The notes beneath the pieces were generated by a model. It saw only the letters and a program-made list of their open reading frames with translations. It ran no database searches and was not told the DNA's origin. From the NCBI GenBank assembly GCA_012270545.1, contig JAAXID010000275.1, positions 1 to 36,383 on the forward strand: a stretch of 36,383 nucleotides of DNA, read 5' to 3'. A program made the position numbers and the translations under genes. Shown one piece after another: positions 15,376 through 22,824 of the stretch (positions within the stretch are counted from its first letter, which is position 1; the number at the start of each line of letters is the position of its first letter). This stretch comes from Anaerolineae bacterium (lineage in GTDB: Bacteria; Chloroflexota; Anaerolineae; Aggregatilineales; Phototrophicaceae).

Positions 15376-16146
15376 ATGAATGTGATGGACCAGTTTCGGC
15401 TTGATGGCAAAACGGCGCTCGTCACCGGCGCGCGCCGCGGTATCGGCATGGCGATGGCGCTCGGGCTGGCGGAAGCCGGCGCCGATATCATTGCCGTCAG
15501 CGCTAACCTGGAAGCGACCGGAAGCGCTATTGAGAAAGCGGTCACTGCGCTCGGGCGTTCTTTCGCCGGCTATCGCTGCGACTTTTCCGATCGTGCTGAT
15601 CTCTACCGTTTCATCGACCAAGTAAAAGCCGAGCATCCAGTTATCGACATCCTGGTCAACAACGCCGGTACGGTGCTGCGCGAGCCGGCTGAACGACACC
15701 CCGATGAATATTGGGACGAGATTATTGACACGAACCTCAGCGCGCAGTTTGTGCTCAGCCGCGAGATTGGGGTGCGGATGCTTTCGCATGGCAGCGGCAA
15801 AATCATCTTCACGGCCTCACTGCTTACATTTCAAGGCGGTATCACCGTGCCCGGCTACGCGGCCAGCAAAGGCGGCGTCGGCCAATTGACCAAGGCGCTC
15901 GCCAATGAATGGGGGGGACGCGGCGTGCAAGTGAACGCCATCGCCCCCGGTTACGTGCGCACCGACGTCACCGAAGCGCTGCAAAACGATCCCGAGCGAT
16001 ATCGTGCCATACTTGAACGTATACCGGCCGGACGCTGGGGAGAAATCGACGACTTCAAGGGACCAGCGGTCTTCCTCGCCTCGGCCGCATCGGACTTCGT
16101 CAATGGCGAGATTCTGGTGGTCGACGGCGGCTGGATGGGTCGTTGA
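15376..16146 (+). CDS. KduD-like short-chain dehydrogenase/reductase, candidate 2,5-diketo-3-deoxygalactonate 5-reductase
   Basis: Classical SDR of 256 residues with TGARRGIG (17-24), NNAG (95-98), Asn120, Ser148, Tyr161 and Lys165 (YAASK). The blocks SLLTFQGGI-VPGYAASKGGV, NAIAPGYVRT and RIPAGRWGEIDDF-GPAVFLAS are those of KduD (2-dehydro-3-deoxy-D-gluconate 5-dehydrogenase). In agar degraders a reductase of this general type completes C5 inversion by reducing 2,5-diketo-3-deoxygalactonate to 2-keto-3-deoxy-D-gluconate. The gene directly abuts the zinc dehydrogenase, which would supply that diketone. ATG 15376 is adjacent to the upstream stop, and an ATG three codons later is possible. It ends 21 bases from the convergent GH117 gene, with no terminator visible. 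Confidence 0.9.
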   Translation: MNVMDQFRLDGKTALVTGARRGIGMAMALGLAEAGADIIAVSANLEATGSAIEKAVTALGRSFAGYRCDFSDRADLYRFIDQVKAEHPVIDILVNNAGTVLREPAERHPDEYWDEIIDTNLSAQFVLSREIGVRMLSHGSGKIIFTASLLTFQGGITVPGYAASKGGVGQLTKALANEWGGRGVQVNAIAPGYVRTDVTEALQNDPERYRAILERIPAGRWGEIDDFKGPAVFLASAASDFVNGEILVVDGGWMGR

Positions 16147-16167
16147 GCCGCTTGCGCCGCACGCTAT

Positions 16168-17403
16168 TTAGGCGCCTATCGTCGGCCGGTCAAGTTCAGC
16201 CTGCTCCGCCAGGATGCGCGCGCGCCATTCATCAGTCAGCCGCACCTGGGGCTGAAACCACGACGCTTCATGCCAATGCAGGTTGCTGCGCTTGAACTCG
16301 GGCCGTTCGCTATCACGGGACAGGGCGCAGTCAAAACGAAGGAGGTACAAGCCATTATTCGTATCCTCCGTTTGGGGAATGATATGGCTGAGCCCCCAGG
16401 TGATGCCACGCCCGTCGCCATTATCGGCGAAGGCATCCGGGCAGAAGGGACCGGGCGCGTGCGGCGAAAGCTGTACATGCGCCTTGGGTACGAAATTTAA
16501 GCCGTCGGGTGCGAATTGCACCGTGTCTTTCTCCGGACCATCCTGGATGAGCAGCGCGGCGATGCCACCTTCATAGGGCCAGAGCATCGTTTCATGCCCG
16601 GAATTCGTTACCGGGTTCAGTTCTGATTTGATATATGGACCTTCGGGATGCTCGGCAATGGCGACGCCTTGCGCCCGCAGCAAGTTGCCCGGGGACTTAT
16701 CCGCCGGCGAGCCTTTGTAATAAACCCATATCTTGCCCTTGTAGACCAATGGATAGGGATCGTGAATGGCGCAGCTATCCCATTCGCCTTCCGCGCCCTG
16801 CTCCACGACCGGGCGTTCCAGGCGCGTCCAGGGTCCAGCGGGCGAATCGGACCAGGCCATGCTGACATTGACGCAGTCGTTTTGCCGCCACATCGTCGTG
16901 AAGCACTGATAGTAGAGATAATAGCGCCCACCGTAGACCAGGATATCGGGCGTCGAAAGCGAGCGATCGCCGTAGTTGCCTTTAGGCGCACGCGGCACCG
17001 CTACCCCTTGCTCCACCCAGTTGAAGCCGTCTTTTGAGGTCGCGAAGCAGATATCAGCCAGATCCCAGTCGACTATCGGCGTTTCATCATCGCCCTGGTC
17101 GATGTTGAAGCGTCCAACCGGCATATGCTTCGTGCGCCGGCGCGTGTACCAAACGTAATAGGTGTCGCCGATTTTGAGCACCTTGGAGGGATCGCGGCGC
17201 GAGACCGATAATTCGGATTCGTCTTTGCCGATGCCAGTGACGGGCGAATATTTGAAGACGGTATAGAAAGGATTCCCCGGATCCTGCTTCGGCGTCCACA
17301 TATCGTAGAGGCGTTCCATCGCCGCGCTCAAATGCCGATCAGTCGGTTTTTCCAGCGGCAGCCGTCCCGGAAAGGCAGCCCTGCGCTCTCTGTCTTCGCT
17401 CAT
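16168..17403 (-). CDS. GH117-family glycoside hydrolase, single domain
   Basis: Predicted 3,6-anhydro-L-galactosidase-type enzyme, 411 residues, and the most canonical GH117 of the window. It keeps the N-terminal helix region KPTDRHLSAAMERLYD (19-34), used in known GH117 structures for domain-swapped dimers. Then come SRRDPSKV (68-75; Asp71), VDWDLADI (111-118), RSLSTPDILV (147-156), WDSCAIHDPYPLVYKG (208-223; Asp215), TNSGHET (266-272; His270, Glu271), GPEKDTVQFAPDG, GRGITWGLSH and RFDCALSRD. No signal peptide is present, so it should act in the cytoplasm. The ATG at 17403 has a strong GAGGAGG just upstream. It would release anhydro-L-galactose from the non-reducing end of agar-type oligosaccharides. 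It is divergent from the GMC gene, sharing one operator with it. Confidence 0.9.
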   Translation of the reverse strand: MSEDRERRAAFPGRLPLEKPTDRHLSAAMERLYDMWTPKQDPGNPFYTVFKYSPVTGIGKDESELSVSRRDPSKVLKIGDTYYVWYTRRRTKHMPVGRFNIDQGDDETPIVDWDLADICFATSKDGFNWVEQGVAVPRAPKGNYGDRSLSTPDILVYGGRYYLYYQCFTTMWRQNDCVNVSMAWSDSPAGPWTRLERPVVEQGAEGEWDSCAIHDPYPLVYKGKIWVYYKGSPADKSPGNLLRAQGVAIAEHPEGPYIKSELNPVTNSGHETMLWPYEGGIAALLIQDGPEKDTVQFAPDGLNFVPKAHVQLSPHAPGPFCPDAFADNGDGRGITWGLSHIIPQTEDTNNGLYLLRFDCALSRDSERPEFKRSNLHWHEASWFQPQVRLTDEWRARILAEQAELDRPTIGA

Positions 17404-17418
17404 GTCTCCTCCTCGATA

Positions 17419-17482
17419 TTGGTACGGGTAATAGACAAGGGTATAATTGCAGGATTGTAGACAATTGACAAAGTCCTGTCAA
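17419..17482. promoter_or_regulatory. Divergent promoters sharing one ATTGT-AG-ACAAT operator
   Basis: The palindrome ATTGT-AG-ACAAT occupies 17454-17465. On the minus strand (GH117 gene) the -35 is TTGACA (17482-17477), spacer 17, and the -10 is TACAAT (17459-17454), lying inside the operator. This matches the module at 288-316 at 26 of 29 positions by my count. On the plus strand (GMC and tandem GH117 genes) the -35 is TTGGTA (17419-17424), spacer 17, and the -10 is TATAAT (17442-17447), so the operator covers about +1 to +12. An extra inverted pair TTGACA (17465-17470) / TGTCAA (17477-17482) is also present. One bound dimer could shut both directions. Confidence 0.78.
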
Positions 17483-17536
17483 TTTTCTCGCGAAGCGCAA
17501 GTGGCCTTTGCTGGCTGAAGCGACCAGGGAGGACTT

Positions 17537-19111
17537 GTGATCACAGCAGATTATATTGTTGTCGGCGCCGGTTCCGCGGGCGCGGCCCTTGCGAGCCGCC
17601 TCAGCGAGGACGAAACCTGTTCGGTGCTGCTGCTCGAAGCCGGCGGACCAGACAGCAATCCAAACATCCACATTCCCGCGCGCTTCACTGAACTTTTCCA
17701 CACCGAAGACGACTGGGATTACCAGACCGTCCCGCAGCCCGGACTGAACAACAGGCGCGACTACGTCCCGCGCGGCAAGGTATTCGGCGGCACCAGTTCG
17801 ATGAATGCCATGGTCTATCAACGGGGCAATCCGTCAGATTACGACGCTTGGGCGGCGCAAGGTAATGAAGGCTGGGCTTACGCTGATGTGCTGCCATTCT
17901 TCCGCAAGATGCAGCACCAGGAGCGCGGCGAGTCCGAGCATCATGGCGTCGGCGGACCCATCAATGTCGCTGACCCGCAAGATCCGAATCCACTTAGCTT
18001 GGCCTTTGTCGAAGGGGCGCTCGAACTGGGTTATAGGCACAATGCTGATTTCAACGATGGCGATCAAGAAGGTTTCGGCGTCTACCAGGTTACGCAGAAG
18101 CGAGGCCAGCGGCACAGCAGCGCCGTCGGCTATTTACGCCCCGCGCTGGAACGAGCGAACTTCACCGCCCTAGCACACGCTCAAGTCACCAAACTCATCG
18201 TTGAGAATCGCCGATGCCTAGGCCTGCAGTATCATCACGACGATGAGTTCAAAACGGCGCGCGCGAATCAGGAAGTTATAATCTGCGGCGGCGGCATCAA
18301 TTCGCCGCAACTGCTGCTGCTCTCCGGCATCGGTCCCGCCGATCAGCTGGCTGAATTCGGCATTCCGCTGGTTATGGAGTTGCCCGGTGTCGGACAGAAC
18401 CTGATGGATCATATTCAGGTCCCCCTCGCCTACCATTGCAAACAGCCGGTCAGCCTGGTCGGCAAGAACGCGCCGGAGCAAATCAAGCTGTACCAAGAGA
18501 AGAAGATGGGGCTGCTGACTTCGAATCTCGGTGAATCCGGCGGCTTCGTGAAGCTCAACCCCGCTGCGCCCGCGCCCGAATTGCAGTATCACTTTGGGCC
18601 GGACTGGTTCATACGCCACGGTTTCGAAACGCCCGCCGGTCACGGCTTCACGATTCTCGCCGGACTGGTCGGCACAAAGAGCGTCGGCGAACTCAGGTTG
18701 CTGTCAAGCAATCCTTTTGCCCCGCCCGCCATCGATTTCGCCTGCTTGGCAGAAGATGACGATGTGCAGGTGCTGCTGGCGGGAATCAAGCTCGGGCGAA
18801 AGATCGCGGCGACATCGCCCTTTGAACCGTATCGGGGCGCCGAATTCCTGCCCGGCCAGCGTGTCACATCCGATGACGAACTCATCCATTTCATCCGCGA
18901 GTTTGCCACGACGATTTATCATCCGGCTGGCAGCTGCAAGATGGGGCGCGACCCGCTGGCGGTGTTGGACGAGCGGCTGCGCGTTCATGGGATCGCCGGC
19001 TTGCGCGTGGCCGATGCCTCGATCATGCCGCATATCATCAACGCCAATACAAACGCACCCTGCATCATGATCGGCGAAAAAGCGGCCGCCATGATTCTGG
19101 AGGATAGGTGA
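17537..19111 (+). CDS. GMC-family FAD-dependent oxidoreductase
   Basis: Flavoprotein of the glucose-methanol-choline family, 524 residues, oxidising an alcohol or sugar hydroxyl. FAD-binding YIVVGAGSAGAALASRL is at residues 6-22. GMC signature 1 is near GGTSSMNAMVYQRGN, and signature 2 is GGGINSPQLLLLSGIGP. The C-terminal active site has His in YHPAGSCKMG and Asn in INANTNAPCIMIG. The start is GTG at 17537 with GGGAGGA immediately upstream. No signal peptide is seen. Four bases separate its stop from the tandem GH117 gene, so both are on one operator-controlled transcript. Its substrate is not evident: choline- or aryl-alcohol-type activity is possible. Given the locus, oxidation of anhydrogalactose or a galactosyl residue is worth considering. 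Confidence 0.92.
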   Translation: MITADYIVVGAGSAGAALASRLSEDETCSVLLLEAGGPDSNPNIHIPARFTELFHTEDDWDYQTVPQPGLNNRRDYVPRGKVFGGTSSMNAMVYQRGNPSDYDAWAAQGNEGWAYADVLPFFRKMQHQERGESEHHGVGGPINVADPQDPNPLSLAFVEGALELGYRHNADFNDGDQEGFGVYQVTQKRGQRHSSAVGYLRPALERANFTALAHAQVTKLIVENRRCLGLQYHHDDEFKTARANQEVIICGGGINSPQLLLLSGIGPADQLAEFGIPLVMELPGVGQNLMDHIQVPLAYHCKQPVSLVGKNAPEQIKLYQEKKMGLLTSNLGESGGFVKLNPAAPAPELQYHFGPDWFIRHGFETPAGHGFTILAGLVGTKSVGELRLLSSNPFAPPAIDFACLAEDDDVQVLLAGIKLGRKIAATSPFEPYRGAEFLPGQRVTSDDELIHFIREFATTIYHPAGSCKMGRDPLAVLDERLRVHGIAGLRVADASIMPHIINANTNAPCIMIGEKAAAMILEDR

Positions 19112-19115
19112 CAAA

Positions 19116-21602
19116 ATGGCAAAGATCAGCAGCGACAAACCACGTCTTCCGGGTGAACCCAGCGAGAAGAAGCCGACGGATCGCCGGCTCAGCGCCGCTC
19201 ATGCCCGCCTTTATGACAAGTGGGGCATCTATCAGGACTCGACCAGCGAGTTTTACACTACCTTCAAGTACAGCAAGATTAGCGGTATCGGGGTGGAAGC
19301 TGGTGTCACGCGGCGCGACCCAAGCACTGTCTTACGCATTGATGACACTTATTATGTCTGGTACACGCGGCGCAAGACCGCCAAGGAGCGCGACAATACC
19401 AACAAGCCGCCCGATCGCGTACAGACTTGGGATACGCCGGTCTTCGATTGGGACTTGGCTGAGATCTGGTATGCGACATCGGAAGACGGCTTCAACTGGA
19501 CGGAACAAGGCGTGGCGGTGAAACGCGGACCCAAGGACGCCTACGATGGGCGCTCCGTGTTCACACCTGATGTCTTGATGACCAAAGACGGTTTCTATCT
19601 CTATTATCAAGCGGTCGATTACCCTTATCGGACGCGGACGCGCAATACTATCGGCATGTCCTGGTCGAAGTCGCCCGCTGGTCCTTGGCGGCGAGCCGAA
19701 GCGCCGGTTCTGACACCGGGTGATGCGGGCGAATGGCTGGGCGATGATGATTCCGATGAGGTCCGCCGCTATGGTGACTGGGACAGCCATAAGGTCCATG
19801 ATCCTTTTATTCTCGTTCGCGATGGCGAGTACTGGCTTTATTACAAGGGTCAACCGATGGGTTGGACGACGAAATACTCGCGTGGCATCGGCTGGGGTGT
19901 GGCGGTCGCCAACAAGCCCGAAGGTCCCTTTGTCAAGTCGCAGCTGAATCCAGTCACCAACAGTGGCCACGAGACCTGCCTCTTCCCGTACGGCGACGGC
20001 ATTCTCACCATCTGCGGGCACGATGGACCGGAGAAAGATACGATCCAATACGCGCCGGACGGACTGAATTTTGCTGTGGTCGCCCATGTTAATCTCCCGC
20101 CGTTGGCTGCCGGTCCTTTCGCGCCGGATTCCTACTGCGATCCCAAAGACGGCGCAGGCATCACTTGGGGGCTCTCGCATATCGCCACCGAGGAGATGAA
20201 AACCGGCAACTCCTATATCGTCCGCTTCGACTGCAATTTACGCCGCGATGTTGAACGACCTGGCTATCGCGGCAGTAATATCCGTTACCCGGAGGCGGTT
20301 TACTTCTCGCCGGATTTGGCGCTGAATGCGCGAAATATGGGGGAGTTGGCCTACGCCAATGAGCCCGAACGACCGAAGGAAATGCGACCAATCGGACCCA
20401 TCAGCAAGGCGATGGAGCGCGTTTATAACACCTACGGCGTCTACAAAGACGCGAGAAGCGAGTTCTTTAGCGCCTTCCGCTACTCACGTGTCAGCGGGAT
20501 CGGCAAAACGCCCGGTGTAACACGGCGCGACCCGTCCAAAGTCATCAAAGTCGCCGACGCCTACTACGTCTGGTACACGAGGCGGCAGACCAGCGAACGC
20601 TGGCTGGGTATAGCCCATGCCAGCGAGACTCGACCGGCCTGGGATTGGGATATGGCCGATATCTGGTACGCCACCTCGAAAGATGGCTTCAACTGGGAAG
20701 AACACGGACCCGCCGTGTTACGCGGCGAACAGGGATCAGTCGACGATCGGTCTGTGTTCACGCCCGATATCCTGGTTCACGAAGGCAAATACTATCTTTA
20801 TTATCAGGTGATTCAGGGCGTATGGAAACACCGGTCTATCCACCAAATCGGCATGGCCTGGGCCGATTCGCCGGAGGGACCCTGGACGAAACTGCCTGAG
20901 CCCGTCTTGCGCCCGGGACGGCGCGGCGACTTCCTTGGGGAAGCGGACGACGCCGATGCAGTGGAGAGCTTCGGCGATTGGGATTCGCACAAGCTGCACG
21001 ATCCCTACGTCTTAGTTTACAGAGGACAGATTTGGCTCTACTACAAAGGGGTGCAATTCGGCCGCAGCTATCGCCACGATCTGGGCATTGGCTGGGGCGC
21101 CGCCATCGCCGACGATCCACAGGGTCCCTTCCTCAAGTCGCCCTTGAATCCGCTGACCAACAGCGGACACGAAACCTTCCTCTATCCCTTCCGCGGAGGT
21201 ATCGCCGCTATCACGAGTCATGAAGGTCCGGAAAAGAACACGGTGCAGTTTACGCCGGATGGCTTGAACTTCGAGGTCCTTGGCAAGGTAAGCGTGCCAC
21301 CGGTCGCCGCCGGTCCTCATGTGCCCGACGCATTCAGCGATAATGGCGACGGCCGTGGCGTCAGTTGGGGTCTGGCGCATATCCAACATGAACATGATGG
21401 CCGCCTGGCGAATGGCTACCTCGTTCGCTTCGACTGCAACCTGAGCCGAGACCGGCAGCGAGCCGACTTCTATCGCGCCTGGAATTACCGTTTTCCCGAA
21501 TCCGTCTATTTCAGCAAAGATTTCAGACTGACAGACGCCGGAAAGGCAGAAACAATTCAACTCATGTCCAGCATCGACGAAGATACGAAGCTGCCGGAGT
21601 GA
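19116..21602 (+). CDS. Tandem two-domain GH117-family glycoside hydrolase
   Basis: Protein of 828 residues made of two complete GH117 units. Unit 1 (about 18-405) has RRLSAAHARLYDKWG, TRRDPS (Asp68), FDWDLAEIWYATSEDGFNW, RSVFTPDVL, SHKVHDP (Asp229) and TNSGHET (His285, Glu286). Unit 2 (about 428-810) has ISKAMERVYNTYG, TRRDPSK (Asp472), WDWDMADIWYATSKDGFNW, RSVFTPDIL, SHKLHDP (Asp629) and TNSGHET (His685, Glu686). Catalytic-site spacings are nearly equal (161/56 and 157/56), so neither unit looks decayed. A charged linker of about 25 residues joins them. Single-domain GH117 enzymes normally dimerise by swapping the N-terminal helix, and this fusion may be a covalent version of that dimer. No signal peptide. 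ATG 19116 follows AGGT by eight bases. Confidence 0.9.
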   Translation: MAKISSDKPRLPGEPSEKKPTDRRLSAAHARLYDKWGIYQDSTSEFYTTFKYSKISGIGVEAGVTRRDPSTVLRIDDTYYVWYTRRKTAKERDNTNKPPDRVQTWDTPVFDWDLAEIWYATSEDGFNWTEQGVAVKRGPKDAYDGRSVFTPDVLMTKDGFYLYYQAVDYPYRTRTRNTIGMSWSKSPAGPWRRAEAPVLTPGDAGEWLGDDDSDEVRRYGDWDSHKVHDPFILVRDGEYWLYYKGQPMGWTTKYSRGIGWGVAVANKPEGPFVKSQLNPVTNSGHETCLFPYGDGILTICGHDGPEKDTIQYAPDGLNFAVVAHVNLPPLAAGPFAPDSYCDPKDGAGITWGLSHIATEEMKTGNSYIVRFDCNLRRDVERPGYRGSNIRYPEAVYFSPDLALNARNMGELAYANEPERPKEMRPIGPISKAMERVYNTYGVYKDARSEFFSAFRYSRVSGIGKTPGVTRRDPSKVIKVADAYYVWYTRRQTSERWLGIAHASETRPAWDWDMADIWYATSKDGFNWEEHGPAVLRGEQGSVDDRSVFTPDILVHEGKYYLYYQVIQGVWKHRSIHQIGMAWADSPEGPWTKLPEPVLRPGRRGDFLGEADDADAVESFGDWDSHKLHDPYVLVYRGQIWLYYKGVQFGRSYRHDLGIGWGAAIADDPQGPFLKSPLNPLTNSGHETFLYPFRGGIAAITSHEGPEKNTVQFTPDGLNFEVLGKVSVPPVAAGPHVPDAFSDNGDGRGVSWGLAHIQHEHDGRLANGYLVRFDCNLSRDRQRADFYRAWNYRFPESVYFSKDFRLTDAGKAETIQLMSSIDEDTKLPE

Positions 21603-21635
21603 GAAGCAGTAGCGAGTTCGTTGCCGGCGCGCTGC

Positions 21636-22490
21636 TCACCCCTTGCATTCGGCGACCAGGCTGAACATCAGCGGAACGTTCTGCGGCAAATGAGCTGGCA
21701 TCGCATAGCGCCGCCCTCCCAAATCGACCATGTCGGACATCGGCTTAAATCCATTGCAATAGCTGTATTCCGCCAGATGAGACAGTGACAATTCGGCGTC
21801 GATCAAAGCCGTCATCACTTCAGCGATGCCCCATTGGAACTCGACTCCCGGATACGGATTGCGGAAATCGCGCAGGCCGGGCAGCAAGGTGTCGATCTCG
21901 CCGGCCGCTCCGGTCAAGGCGACATAATCGCCCACACCCGACTCAAACTCGTGACAGAGGCCGCCCATATAATCGTGGTTCAGTTGCCATTCCTCGTCGA
22001 ACATGGCGAAGGCCGGGTGGAAATCTACGAGCAGGAATTTGCCGCCGGGCTTGAGACAGCCGGCAATCCCCTGTCCCCATGTAGCGATGTCCGATAGCCA
22101 GCAAAGTACACCATAGGACGAGAAAACAATATCGTAGCGTTCGCTTGACTTCGCGAAAAAATCGTACACATCCGCGCGCACGAAGCTCGCTTCAATCCCG
22201 CTGTCCCGCGATAGCTGCCGAGCGAATCGGATCGCCTCGTCGCTGATATCCACGCCGGTGACGATCGCGCCAAAATGGCGGGCGATGCTTAAGCTGTCCT
22301 GACCGCAATTGCACTGGAGATGAAGCAATGTCTTGCCAGTGATGTCCCCGAGGAGGGCGGACTCCTCTGGAAATAGCGTATTGCCGCCGGCGCGGAAGAA
22401 CGCCGCTTGATCGCCTTTATGACTGTTGTGCGCCTTAGTGCCTTCATTCCATGAGAGGCGATTGATCTCATGATATGCCTTGTTGGGCAT
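21636..22490 (-). CDS. Class I SAM-dependent methyltransferase
   Basis: Methyltransferase of 284 residues. Motif I is LLHLQCNCGQDSLSIAR (55-71), with the acidic residue GVDISDEAI (79-87) that contacts the adenosyl-methionine ribose, and a later IVFSSYGVLCWL / GGKFLLVDFHP pair typical of motifs II/III. The preferred ATG at 22490 has GAGG about seven bases upstream; a reading from 22733 would add 81 residues without family features. The acceptor substrate cannot be told. It converges on the tandem GH117 gene with a 33-base gap and has no operator of the locus type, so I place it outside the galactan locus. Confidence 0.85.
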   Translation of the reverse strand: MPNKAYHEINRLSWNEGTKAHNSHKGDQAAFFRAGGNTLFPEESALLGDITGKTLLHLQCNCGQDSLSIARHFGAIVTGVDISDEAIRFARQLSRDSGIEASFVRADVYDFFAKSSERYDIVFSSYGVLCWLSDIATWGQGIAGCLKPGGKFLLVDFHPAFAMFDEEWQLNHDYMGGLCHEFESGVGDYVALTGAAGEIDTLLPGLRDFRNPYPGVEFQWGIAEVMTALIDAELSLSHLAEYSYCNGFKPMSDMVDLGGRRYAMPAHLPQNVPLMFSLVAECKG

Positions 22491-22824
22491 CGCCATACCT
22501 CGCCGCTTAACCATGCTTGAACTGACGCCGCACGCTAGCGAATACCCGCACATTTGGGGGCTGCGCAAGCGAGTCTCCCTGTTTCGCGGGCGCCTATGAT
22601 ATTCCATTTCGTTCGTTACCGTCCAGCTTCTATCAACGCAGCGCCCAAACTCCGCAGTCCATTGATCCAGCCGAAAATCAGGACGCGTTTGAGTTCCGGC
22701 AAGATGATGAAATACAAATTCGCGACAGGTCACCAGCCATTTGCCACAAAAATCGAAGGCCGATGTTCTTGCCTGTTAGGGCGCTCAGGTCTATAATCTT
22801 CGGTACACAGAATTGAGAACATCA
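22491..22824 (+). promoter_or_regulatory. Divergent intergenic region with promoter for the HTH regulator gene
   Basis: This 334-base gap has no convincing gene. On the plus strand TTGCCT (22769-22774) and TATAAT (22792-22797), 17 bases apart, form a good promoter, with transcription starting near 22804, about 20 bases before the regulator ATG. No ATTGT-NN-ACAAT site is found here, and I see no clear promoter for the methyltransferase on the minus strand. Confidence 0.65.

Noticed and set aside
19332-20180. 282-codon minus-strand frame inside the tandem GH117 gene
   Set aside because: The plus-strand gene is clear in this region, and the minus frame has no recognisable motif or ribosome-binding site.
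91-21602. tRNA-Val as the integration site of a genomic island carrying the galactan locus
   Set aside because: The position next to a tRNA is suggestive, but I found no repeat of the tRNA 3' end at the far side, and no integrase or mobility gene.
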